A DNA stretch of 64,000 nucleotides from Megalonaias nervosa (Eukaryota; Mollusca; Bivalvia; Unionida; Unionidae): the NCBI GenBank assembly GCA_016617855.1, contig JAECUM010003664.1, positions 1 to 64,000 on the forward strand. The letters are read 5' to 3'. A model generated the notes under the pieces. The model was not told the origin of the DNA. It saw only the letters and a program-made list of their open reading frames with translations, and searched no databases. Shown here piece after piece: positions 54,366-64,000 of the stretch (positions are counted from its first letter, which is position 1; every line of letters begins with the position of its first letter). Position numbers and translations under genes: made by a program.

Positions 54366-54591
54366 TTACTCCATATGTACCCAATTACAAGACAAAAATC
54401 AAACTGCAAACTGCACAGAAACATATCTTCCACTGCATAATGCACTAGCAGATCTGGGTCTATGCAGTTTGTTAAGAGTAATCAGTAGAACAAACAAAAC
54501 AGTCCATGATTGGCCAGTACATTATATGACATTAAATAAAGGTCTATGTTGTTTGCAGTTGGACTTGACTTATAAGCAAGTATAAACAGTA
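54366..54591. mobile_element. THF fold-back element, copy I
   Basis: 'tactccatatgtacccaatt' left end, first palindrome 'catatcttccactgcataat' with 'gcagatctgggtct', spacer 'gtttgttaagagtaatcagt', decayed second palindrome, right end 'acttataagcaagtataaac'. It sits exactly where polymerase similarity stops. The sequence beyond it does not continue the polymerase, so it marks a deletion or truncation edge as well. Confidence 0.83.
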
Positions 54592-55378
54592 AGTTCAAAG
54601 CCTGTCAGGTCAAATCAAATGACATGCCTTGAATCACTATACAAATTTATCAATCTATCTCAACCTGATTCTCTGGTCCATCTGAACATGAAGCTCCAAA
54701 TTCATCTCAAATACAAGATTTTACCATGATCCGAGTCAAGCTTCTGAAATACCATATTGCCTAGCACTCATATATCATATGTATGAAATCCATGAGTGTA
54801 CCTTTAATATTATGAGTAAAACATTTGAGTCAGTACTTTCATCAGAACATGAAATTTTACATTTATCTCAGAAACTATGGCACTGTTCTATATAGCATCT
54901 AATATTTTACACCCTCTTATTTTCTGTGAAGCATCACTCCATAAAATTTGTCTTAATTTTTTTTACCTCAGATTGTTTTGAAGATTTAACTTTATAAAAA
55001 TTCTGCAAATATAGTCTAACACTGATATTACAAAACTGAATACAGGACCTAGAAGACAGATTTGTAATTTTTGTATAATAGATGTCAGGAGACAATACAG
55101 TTAAATATTATCTCTTGAAAAAATAATGATATAGAAAATCATAATTGACATCATTAATTATTGCAAAATCCATTGTGCATATAGAACAAGTGTAAGCCTG
55201 ATTTAAAGCTTTAAAACTTTTCAATTAAATAGAATGTTTCAAGACCTTTTTTTATTAAAAAATCAACTTTAAAAACATCTTATTTTCTTTTAGAGTAAAT
55301 GTTTGCTATTATCTGCAGTCTATGTCCTCTGATCACATGAAAAAAATATTACTCCCATAGAGAACCTGGATACAGGCC
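54592..55378. other. Unassigned sequence
   Basis: No further Polinton motif and no array seen. Confidence 0.5.
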
Positions 55379-55402
55379 AAAACTCGTTTTTCAACGAGTT
55401 TT
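55379..55402. repeat. Perfect 10-bp hairpin
   Basis: 'aaaactcgtt', loop 'tttc', 'aacgagtttt'. It lies at the left edge of a half-site repeat block and may be its terminus. A Rho-type or intrinsic terminator reading is not relevant in a eukaryote. Confidence 0.85.
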
Positions 55403-55990
55403 ACATCTTCCTGAGACACAAACACATAATAACAAGAGTACCATAAACAGCATGCATGCTCACCAAGTATTTAATAGTCCTCTGTGTAGGCAATAGTAGG
55501 GTATGGTTGTCTTAAGAGATTATTTACAAATGGGTCTCAATGACCTCAACATTTTGTCAAAGCATGAAGTCTTGAAATAAACTTAATGTGCAGAAAGCAT
55601 TATTTATTTATTAGAATTACCATGACATATGGCCTCTGACCTTTAGACCCCAGAATTTATAGCCTTTCACAAATTCTGGCTCAAGTACATGGTCTAGAAC
55701 TTAGTTTATTAGACTCCCAAAATTAAATAAAATTTGTATTCTTTTGTTCACAGTGACCTATGTCTTTGACTTTTTGAGCCCAAAATCAATTAGCTTCTTC
55801 CTTACCTCAAGTGCATGACATCTTCAAAGTTTGGTCCAAATTTGTGATATAGACTTCATGTTATTGTTTGGAAACCATATTTCTTCTTACAGTAATAGTG
55901 ACCTTGACCTTTGACCTTCTGACCCAGAAAGTGATAAGCTTCTTTCTTCCCTCAAGTGTAAGACACATACAAAGAGTTGTTTCATGTTAT
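55403..55990 (+). repeat. Half-site repeat family block
   Basis: It begins 'tcttcctgagacacaaacac' and 'acaagagtaccataaacagc', then three to four ~138-bp units. The clearest site is at 55907: 'gtgaccttgacctttgacct' followed by 'tctgaccc'. Accompanying segments are 'ttcttccttacctcaagtgc' and 'tgatatagacttcatg'. Confidence 0.75.
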
Positions 55991-56199
55991 TTTTATATTG
56001 TTATCTTTTATGTCAATTGGCCATTTGGGGTATAGTATAAATAAATAAATACTCAACAAGATGCATCTCCTCACCAAATTTCATCAATGCATATACGTAT
56101 AACAGCATATACAGGGTGCAAACAATTTAATTTAGTCATGAGCTAAATTGTTGATAATGTGGATTTTTTTCATCCCAACACCAAAAAGACTATTTGAGA

Positions 56200-56202
<3 letters not shown>

Positions 56203-56251
<49 letters not shown>

Positions 56252-56300
56252 GCTGTTGTTGTTGTTATTATAATTATTATTACTATTATTACAATGTAAC
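56203..56300. repeat. (TTA)n/(ATT)n microsatellite
   Basis: A long trinucleotide run with a central GTT-rich interruption. Poly-Tyr and poly-Ile frames over it are artefacts. Confidence 0.97.
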
Positions 56301-57699
56301 ATATAAGATCAACATCTTTCATACCAATACAATTAACTGGAAAATTGTAGTGTATTCTGGACACCTGACCAACATACCTTGATGTATTTGCCCTGCTTTT
56401 TACCTAAAGAGTTTGCTAAGCAATGAAAAACATTACTTGCATTAAACAAGAACAGCATTAAAGCCTGAACTGAATATAAAATGTTTATTTGAGCTCAGCC
56501 CCTGGGCTTTGGTGTAGGATTACATAGTCACTGGTGTGACACAGCTGGTTCCAGAAAGATCATATCTAATGGTTAAAGGTCAAGAAACCATTTCCATGTG
56601 AGCTGGCCGTGCTGGCCAACAAAAAAATCTTTGTTAAGTCAACCACTGGAAAGGATGGGAGTTGATCCAATCAGTTCCCTTGGACCAGTCATCAAAACTC
56701 AAAGCCTGCTCTCCATAAGGAACACATTACCCAGTGCCTGGTCACTCGGCAATTCCTAGTCAGATGAAGTAGATTTTATTGGGGCATCTCTTTTCAAGGA
56801 ACTCAACTCCAGTGAATGAGATCCCTTAGATTTAAAACAGGTCTACTTAAGCAAGAAGAAGACCATGCTTTCCTTGCATGGAGATGACAGGATCCATTAT
56901 TGTGAGGGTAACCTCTCTCCATCAGGAAGTGCCAAGGATCCCTCTCTCACAGGAGCTAATAACTTTCTTCCATGTGTCATTGATCCCACCCTTGCAAAAG
57001 CAGTGCCTTTCCTAAATCAGGAAGGGCCACAGAACCATCCTGGGTACAGATGGGGTCTTCCAGTAATGAAGAGGAAAGAGCAGATCCCTTCTTACTGCTC
57101 CTAAAGATTCAACAACTTTCCAACAAGTCTCATACTTCACCAGGCCAAAGGCAACAAAAAGGATAATTAATACACATGCAGTGGACACTAAACAGGATGG
57201 TGTGTGTGCCCCAAACAGTCTTAATGATAGCATATACCCATCCCTTGAGGCACACTGAATACTGTGAGGAAACACAAGAAATATACAATGAACAAAAAAA
57301 ATTATGTGGGTAAAACTCACCCAAGTACTAGTTAACAAGAAAGGAATGAAATGAAGTACCACTTTACCAGTAATCACACAATTCAACAAGAAGGAACACA
57401 GATGCATGAAAATAAGCAAGGCTCAGGGAGAAAAAAAATCAAAAAAAGATACAACTGACAAAAGATATGCCAAAAGGCAACATGGATATTTAATACCTTG
57501 TGTACCCAGGAGAAACATGAGAACTGCATGAAGTCCATGGAAAGAATGACAATAAGAAGAATGATGGAAGCTACGATATCAGACACAGATCATGTTTTTG
57601 ATCTAGATGTCCAATTACTAATTAAAGAAGGGAATTATCACCTTGGACTAATGATTAGTCCAGGAAAAGATACATAAACACAATAGCAGGTAATGTACT
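56301..57699. other. Unassigned, GC-richer block at 56.48-57.11 kb
   Basis: 56480-57110 is GC-richer than the window and holds a 79-codon plus frame (56865-57104) and part of a 135-codon minus frame (57012-57419) with one hydrophobic segment ('TACVLIILFVAFGLVKY'). They overlap on opposite strands and neither has a convincing splice pair or a domain I know. The phrase 'gagctggccgtgctggccaa' near 56.61 kb may belong to an old repeat. I leave it unassigned. Confidence 0.4.
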
Positions 57700-58770
57700 A
57701 TTAAAACCATTTTTCTTCTTTCAATCAAACTTGCCTTGGCCTTTGACCTATTGACCCCAAAATAAACATATTTCTTCCTAACTGCAAGTACAAGACAATC
57801 ACAAAGGTAGGTCCATGTGACGTACTTGTGCAGATGTCACTTTTTTTTCTTTCAATCATATTGACCATGAGCTATGGAATACAAAATCAACAGGCTTTAT
57901 TCTTGTCCAATGTGCAGGTTATTCACAAACAATGGTGAAGGTACATATCAATAATTGAAATCTGCTTTAAAAAGTGTTCTTCTTTCAGTCACAGTGACCT
58001 TGACCTTTGATCTTTTGACCATCAGATCAACCAGGCTTCTTCTATACCTCAAGTACAAACTGTCCACAATGTTTGTGATGTAGAACAATTGCATAGAAAG
58101 GAACTAATGTTACTGTGTAGAAACCATTTTTCTTCTTTCAGTTACTTTTGACCTTTGACACCAGAGTTAAAATGCTTATTCCTTGCCTAAAGTGCAGAAA
58201 GTACAAGCTATCCACAATGTTTAGTCCAGGTATATGATAGAAAACTAATGTTAATTTGCAGAAACTTATTTTTCTTTCACTGTGACCTTGACCTTTTGAC
58301 CCCCAAATTGACAATTTTCTTCTTTACATCATATTTAAGCCATCCACAAAGTTTAGTATAGGTATATGATGTAGAACTAATGCTACTGTGTGGAAACCAT
58401 ATTTATTCCTGTGGAGATCTTCAACCTTTTGACTTCGGAATTAATGGCTTCATTTCCCTCAGTGCAAGCCATTAACAACTTTGGTAACCATAGATTAGAG
58501 ATAAGTCAAATTATTGTGCAGAAACTATGTTTGTTTTTTTTTATTTCAGTCACAGTGATGGTGACTTTTGAGTTTTTAACCCCAAAACTAATAGTGTTCT
58601 TCCTTACTCCAAGAGCAATCTATACATAAAGTTGGTAACTGTAGGTGGTGGACAACTCAAGTTACTTCGTGGAAACAAGATCGGTGACAAAGAGGGACAG
58701 ATGGATGGACATAAGTACAGATGCACATCATGATATGCTCCTCCTTATTGCAGGCATATAAAAATGAAGG
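57700..58770 (+). repeat. ~138-bp tandem array with TGACCT/TTGACC half-sites, ~7 units
   Basis: Each unit has 'ttcttctttcagtcacagtg', 'accttgacctttgaccttttgacccc', 'ttcttccttaccccaagtgc', 'aagccatccacaaagttt' and 'gatgtagaactaatgttact' with 'gtgcagaaaccat' (fragments of a by-eye consensus). The array ends 'cggtgacaaagagggacaga' and 'catcatgatatgctcctcc', an end also seen at 39.1 kb. The direct TGACCT-type hexamers (AGGTCA on the other strand) resemble nuclear-receptor sites; no evidence of function. Confidence 0.82.
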
Positions 58771-59489
58771 AGACATACAAGTGTAATTATACCAACTGGA
58801 TCTGTTTCATCCATGATAATGCCTGACACGCTGATTCACAGATTAAGCTTGACACTCATTCCTTATCAATTCAACCTGATTGTTGATGGGAGCTAATCAA
58901 CTGACAATTCTGTGCACAGTGAGATCTGCCAATAGGTGTTAGGTTTTTCACAACTGTTGAATTCACGCAGATAAGATATCTCCAACTGCTCATCTAATCA
59001 TAGCTCTCATGTAACATGGCACTAACCCTTTCAAGACTTCTCCTGGTTTTGGATTTTCAGTAATAACCATTAAAGTCTAATATCTACTCCTGCATCGGGG
59101 TTTTAATTTCAGCAGTGAACAAATTTATGTCTGTAGATAAAAGCAAGCATTCATCAATAATACTTCAATGCACGTATTGTAACTGTGCTGAGTATACAGT
59201 TGAACTTAATTTTCATTTTCCTGTCTCTCTGCACAAAAGTAATATAGATTTTCTCCATTTGAATTTCTTGCCCCAAATAATGATCTAAGAGCTATTTTAT
59301 CAAGCTTTAATGAAGGAAAAAGCAGTTTCAGTCAAATTAAATTTTTCTTGCACCAAACCACACATCTAAATTTGTCATTTTGATTTCATCAACTTTTAGC
59401 ACTAAATTAGCATTTATGTCTTCTATCACCTACTGAAGAAAATATCAAAACAACCCTTAAGTAATAGTACCATATACCATATGGTATAT
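58771..59489. other. Unassigned sequence
   Basis: No gene, array or transposon recognised. Confidence 0.5.
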
Positions 59490-59600
59490 TTTCTTCTTTC
59501 AGTCCCAGCGACCTTGATCCTTGACCTACTGACCCCAAATTCAGTGGCCTTTCCTGGTCCCAACTTAAAGCCATCATAAAAGTTCAGTTACAATACAATC
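59490..59600 (+). repeat. Half-site repeat family, single unit
   Basis: 'ttcttctttcagtcccagcg', 'accttgatccttgacctact' with 'gaccccaaattcag', and 'aagccatcataaaagttcag': one isolated unit of the 57.7-kb array family. Confidence 0.75.
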
Positions 59601-60899
59601 CTCTCTGAGTTTCAAGACGAGGTGTCCTGGACTCTTCACTCATGAGTCCCCAGCTTATTTTCTGAGAGTCCCTCGTATATACTTGGGAGTACCTCACTTT
59701 CAAAAGGACAGAATTTAGGAAACTTAAAAAGCACAAGCTCATTATTTAAAACATATCAAGATTGCAATTCTTAGCCATTTATAATACAGCACTAAAAATA
59801 ATTTTCAGTAAATGTTAAGTTTAAACATTTTACATGTAAATTTATTTTTTTAAAATTACCCGTACAACAGCACTAAAAACAAAAATAAATCACAACAATA
59901 AAATTGTGAACAACTAATATTAATCCCAAGAATAATCACTTAAAATGTAATGTAATTTTCTCTGCAAGTAAAAAAGCATCTCCATTCCAACCAAAGAAAC
60001 TAACATGACTAAACACTTGGATTACACAATATCATATATCAAAATGTGAATTACCATCATCAAATGACACAATGAAATAAATAAATATCTAGCAACACAT
60101 GTACAAACAAACTAATTCCAAGTAAATATGTTAATTAGTAAACAGTGTTGCCTTAAGAGCTGGCCCTAAGGAATAAAGTGGGATATAACATGGGCTCTAT
60201 ACAAAGGACAAAAGATGATTCAGGTACATATACAATACCTTTCCGTTTGTTGGCATTAGTGACAATTTTATCACAAGTCTGTTTCTCAAAAAATGAAAAC
60301 AAGATTTTGTGAACTCATTTTTATAAGTCAATGTATTTTTCTGCATATCTTTAAAAAGTCTCTAGACTACTGATACTGTAGAAACCACATATACTTCAAT
60401 ATCGTAACTATTAGTATTATGGCATATCAATGATTTGACAATATTGTCCAAATCATACTCTGAGAAAGCTTTGATTACATTCATGATTTACATTTGTCAC
60501 CACCAATTTAATTTAACAGTTACACAAAAATAGGGCATTGTTTATTTGCCAGTCAATTGCAGATGTTTACATACACACTCAATAGAGCATGGTTTCATTG
60601 AAGTGGCCTTCAGAGAGGAAGTCTATTTCACAAGATAATTACAATGATAAGGATTAACTATTAATTAGTCACACTGGCTTCATGCCTGTTTACTCATGTC
60701 TAGCCTTTAGCTGTTATGAAGACTGGCCACATCCGACCAAAGTACAAAAAGTGGGAGCATCCTGGGGAAAAATTAGGCTCATGACAGGGATGTGTTACAG
60801 GGAGAAACAGTGTGTCCATTTAGAATTAACATGTATTTAACGCGGAAGCTTGGGTCCCTGAGAGCTCTGCAGTAAATGGTGCAAAACTAAAATTGCCTT
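59601..60899. other. Unassigned sequence
   Basis: A+T-rich DNA. 'atgagtccccagc' and related GAGTC words cluster at 59.63-59.69 kb without forming a clear repeat. No gene. Confidence 0.5.
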
Positions 60900-61190
60900 T
60901 TCCTTTCCAAAACCAACAGGTGTCTTTCGTATCTCAAATGCAAGCCATTTACAAAGTTTGGTTAAGATATCAGGTACACTAGTTAAGTTAAGGTGTAGAA
61001 ATATTTTTTACTTTTATTCTGTGACTCTGACCTTGTCCTTTCACCCTTTCGAGTCCAAAATGTATAGGTTTCTTCCTTGTCCCCAAAACATGCCCCCTAG
61101 AAAGTCTAACAGTAGAAGATGGAGAACTCAAGTTAGTGTATGAAATGGGGCGCAGGCATAATACAATATCCTCTGCCTGATGGTGGGGTG
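60900..61190 (+). repeat. Half-site repeat family, two units
   Basis: 'tctcaaatgcaagccattta', 'ctctgaccttgtcctttcac', 'ggtttcttccttgtccccaa', 'agtagaagatggagaactca' and a terminal 'caatatcctctgcctgatgg'. Diverged copies of the 57.7-kb family. Confidence 0.65.
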
Positions 61191-61942
61191 AAAAACTGAA
61201 ACTAGTTGCACACAAGATTTTCACAACAGTTCTTCACTGCTCTAGTTTAAAAGAAATGGGGATAGAATCATAAAATAATAAGGGCTGAAAAGCATACTGA
61301 ACATTAAAACAATCATTCAAAGCTGACAGACAACTTTTACATGTAATATTGGGTTGTATGGACAGCATGATCAATGAAGGCTATTGATATGTCCTCCAGG
61401 CACAGTTCAGGGAACAAAAACACATGTGGGGGTAAACTTGACCTTGTCACTGATCTCTGCATATCTGTGTGAAATTCTCAGAATCCATAAATTCCAAATC
61501 ATTTGAAATAAAGCACTGTAAATAAATACCAACATAACTCTTATGATGCTATTACATCCCAAGCAAATAACAAAAGTGTTCATGAAACATAAGTAACAAC
61601 CCATAGTTCCGGAAAACTAAAACCTACCCAAGTTGTGATAGACAGATGTATAAGAGTAACACTATCATCATCACAGTGGGGCATTTAATTTTATCAAAGA
61701 AAATGAAACAGATAAAGGGGATAACTTCAGAGTAAATTACCTATTCAAATTAACAATTGTAGACTTTCAATTGGTTCATGCAAGGAATGATGTCAGTGAT
61801 AAAATTATCAAAGGTAGAGGTACTGGGTTATTATCTAGAATTAGGGTGGATATTTTCACTTTGAAAGTAATTCTTGCATACTGTGCATGTCGCATTCTGG
61901 GGTAATAAAGATGTCAATTTATAAAACAAAAAGTAAACTAAC
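61191..61942. other. Probable intron downstream of the candidate exon
   Basis: If the exon at 61943-62104 is real, this is the start of its downstream intron on the minus strand. No next exon is recognised at lower coordinates. Confidence 0.45.
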
Positions 61943-62104
61943 CTCCTACAACTTGTTCCTCTTCTACGTGTTGTCTGCTTGTACATGCAGTCGTCTGCTG
62001 GTATACTATTGGTAGGTGAGGTGGGAGATTTTGGCTCAAGTGGGACATAGTCCTCAAAACTGTACAGCTCTGGTTTTCCATCTTCATAGGAAACCTTCAT
62101 ATTC
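61943..62104 (-). CDS. Candidate internal exon of an unrecognised protein gene
   Basis: On the minus strand a pyrimidine-rich acceptor 'gattcttgtttatttcag' precedes 162 open bases, followed by the donor 'gttagt'. The exon starts with the last base of a codon and ends with two bases of the next, so it is symmetric and could be skipped without frameshift. Reading begins 'NMKVSYEDGKPELYSFEDY', then a Pro/Ser/Thr-rich part 'VPLEPKSPTSPTNS', and a basic end 'YKQTTRRRGTSCR' with a PKA-like R-R-G-T context. Composition, codon balance and charge pattern are unlike the A+T-rich random frames around it. It suggests a cytoplasmic, partly disordered segment. I cannot name the gene, and neighbouring exons are not identifiable in the window. 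Confidence 0.62.
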
Positions 62105-62587
62105 CTGAAATAAACAAGAATCTTTCTGTTTAAATGCTCTTCTAAACCAAATAACAGAGACATCCATAAGAACAATCTGACTGGGTCTTGAAATCAGTGG
62201 TTTGTAGTAACCATGAAATTCCTAGAACTGGTATCACCTGAATAATAGTGAATTCATAGTAATAATGACAACCTGTTAGTTGACATGTTGACATCCATGA
62301 AGACAGATGATACTACAGTAATTTATTACAATTACAAATACAAAGTTTTCTTTACAAAAGCACACCCAAGAATAAAATCAAGTACAGCCAAATATTGCAC
62401 CACATCCAGTGTACATGTATCTACATTATCCACATTTCTGATGTCAATCTGCCCCTAGATGACTCCAGAGCACTGCCTGTTAAAAAGTCTAAATTCTGCT
62501 GTCCCAAACATGGGGTAGTGTATGCAGGCTTATATTTCATGATCAATGATCTAAGGAAATGTGGGACTTGGGGATGTCAATAGCTTT
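62105..62587. other. Probable intron upstream of the candidate exon
   Basis: Directly upstream of the acceptor on the minus strand. No repeat or further exon recognised. Confidence 0.45.
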
Positions 62588-62695
62588 AATAGAACAAGCA
62601 ATACATACTCTGATCTGCTGGTGCATTATGCAATGAGAGATCAGGGTCCATGCTGTGTGCAGCTGGACCCAACTTACAAGCAAGCATACATGATA
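62588..62695. mobile_element. THF half element, copy J
   Basis: Only the right half remains: 'aatagaacaagcaatacata', palindrome 'ctctgatctgctggtgcatt' with 'gagagatcagggtccatg', and right end 'aacttacaagcaagcataca'. The break falls in the spacer between the two palindromes. Confidence 0.7.
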
Positions 62696-62974
62696 TCTAT
62701 ATGCCAACTAATTCTTATGCATTTCATCACTCTTTCAGTCTTGGTTCAGCAATATTTTTCTAATACCAGAGTTGTCTCCCATTTAAAAAAAAACGGTTTC
62801 GACATACAGCAAAAACTCAACCAACAAAGGTTGTACATGTGAGGTGATGCATATTATTTTTATGACATAAAAAATTATGCTAAAGATCTCAGCAAGTCAT
62901 ATATTTTCATGGACTAACAGCTTTGAAATACAGGATGTCAAATGCTGCCATTTTTTAAGGGTCTTTCCAGTTTG
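62696..62974. other. Unassigned sequence
   Basis: Short interval with no feature. Confidence 0.5.
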
Positions 62975-63303
62975 CAAATGTGAAACTGATGTTAAAGTTG
63001 ATTTTAAATGGAACAAATTTTAAGGATTCTGTACACAGTGGTATTTTATTATGTTCTAATTGTGTGTAGAAGGGGAAATATGATTAAGGTAAATTCGTGA
63101 TAATTTGTAAATTATATCTGAAGTCTTTACTTTGATCAAATCATTCAAAAACTATTATGAAGATTTTTTTTGTAAAGAACTTCCCAAATGAAGAAAAAAA
63201 GCAATGTTAATGCAAAACTGATGTTAAAGTTGATTTTGGGTGCAACAAGTTTTAAGGCCCCTGTACAAAGTGGTATTTTATTATGTTCCAATTGTGCAAT
63301 TGT
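62975..63303. repeat. 233-bp-spaced duplication
   Basis: 'aactgatgttaaagttgatt' with 'ttaaggattctgtacacagt'/'ttaaggcccctgtacaaagt' and 'ggtattttattatgtt' occurs at 62983 and 63216. The intervening part is not clearly duplicated, so this may be two copies of a ~95-bp unit or a partial tandem duplication. Confidence 0.82.
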
Positions 63304-63807
63304 GTTTGATATCATCATAAAATCAGAATCTTGTCATGCAGCCACTCCCTTATAAAAAATAAAATTATCCTAACTTATAAGTGAAAGTTGGACTTGTAGG
63401 GGACTTGCACGTTATTTATAATCTGCATATGTAACAAGTTTTTAAAAAATACTAAACCATGCTTCATCTACATTTCACTTATAAATGACATACAAGTCAT
63501 TTATATGTATTAAAATCCTTTATCAGTCAGGTATAAGTGAACCATGAGCTCATGGTCATTTTCTGACTAACACACTTTACAGCAAAATACAGCCTCAAGT
63601 TCAAGGCTTACTGCAAAATATAACAAGTCCAACAAAAGATGCAACTATGATTTTTTTCTTCAAAATTTCTAAACTTCCCACCAAATTTATCTATGCTATC
63701 AAGGGTCATGTCAAGTTTTATTTATAATTCTTTAAGGTATAAAAAGTTTCTTTTAAAAAAAAAAATTCCAATTTCAATGGACTTCGGTATTAAAGTGGAA
63801 TAAAGCA
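63304..63807. other. Unassigned sequence
   Basis: Two 'cttataagtga(a)a' words at 63.37 and 63.53 kb recall THF ends but no element follows. No gene. Confidence 0.45.
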
Positions 63808-64000
63808 GTGTGTGTACATGTGCATAAATGTGTGTGTGTATGTGTGTGTACATGTACATAAATGTGTGTGTATGTGTGTGTACATGTACATAAATGTGTG
63901 TGTGTATGTGTGTGTGTACATGTACATAAATGTGTGTGTATGTGTGTGTGTACATGGACATAAATGTGTGTGTATGTGTGTGTACATGTGCATAAATGTG
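63808..64000. repeat. GT-rich minisatellite with palindromic core, runs off the window
   Basis: About five ~35-bp units of '(tg)n tacatgtacataaatg (tg)n tatg' type. 'tgtacatgtaca' is self-complementary. The array reaches the last base, so its true length is unknown. The minus-strand His/Thr/Tyr-rich frames are artefacts. Confidence 0.95.

Noticed and set aside
56170..56382. Poly-Tyr and poly-Ile frames
   Set aside because: Trinucleotide microsatellite artefacts on both strands.
57012..57419. 135-codon minus frame with a hydrophobic segment, considered as a membrane-protein exon
   Set aside because: No recognisable family, no convincing acceptor/donor pair, and overlapped by another frame on the plus strand. 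Left as unassigned.
57383..57586. Hydrophobic minus frame ending at a 'cacaag|gtatta' donor-like site
   Set aside because: No matching acceptor with a pyrimidine tract; hydrophobic Leu/Ile/Phe content is expected from A+T-rich DNA.

Overview
The window looks like A+T-rich, CpG-poor nuclear DNA from a metazoan, most likely a bivalve mollusc. The evidence is one candidate exon with good splice sites, dense microsatellites and minisatellites, tRNA-derived SINEs ending in AAC-type tails, and remnants of DIRS, Polinton and CR1-like elements. It also has two phrases I associate with bivalve intron and intergenic repeats: 'ggccataactct' blocks and 'acaagaggccca' ends. The assignment to bivalves comes from memory of such repeats, not from a search.

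No complete protein-coding gene is visible. The only host-type coding segment I support is one 162-bp symmetric-phase exon on the minus strand (61943-62104). Everything else with coding character is transposon debris. The long spaces between are probably intron or intergenic sequence.

Layout. 1-20 kb: short arrays, SINEs, a CR1-like LINE 3' end (7.6-8.4 kb) lying inside a 59-bp-type array, and seven copies of a ~210-bp fold-back element with twin internal hairpins (called THF here). 20-23 kb: an 18-bp array that is open on both strands as hexapeptides, and a 29-bp minisatellite. 23.4-30 kb: a decayed minus-strand DIRS-like retrotransposon (Gag, RT and tyrosine recombinase remnants; RNase H not seen). 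It is broken by a ~2.8-kb CpG-richer insertion that holds a candidate solo LTR, and it carries two SINEs. 31-40 kb: pearl/Helentron-like tandem arrays, a 61-bp array and more THF. 40.2-42.9 kb: a second, internally deleted DIRS-like element with inverted ends. 44.7 kb: a small hAT-like fold-back element. 45.4-47.7 kb: a large 43-bp minisatellite. 52.5-54.4 kb: a plus-strand Polinton/Maverick DNA polymerase B pseudogene cut off at a THF copy. 55-61 kb: ~138-bp repeats carrying TGACCT/TTGACC half-sites. 61.9-62.1 kb: the exon. 63.8 kb to the end: a GT-rich palindromic minisatellite.

I found no operon, CRISPR array or multi-gene system. The items most likely to be undescribed are the THF family, the composite insertion in the first DIRS element, and the repeat family built on nuclear-receptor-like half-sites. 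Repeat boundaries were read by eye and can be off by several bases.
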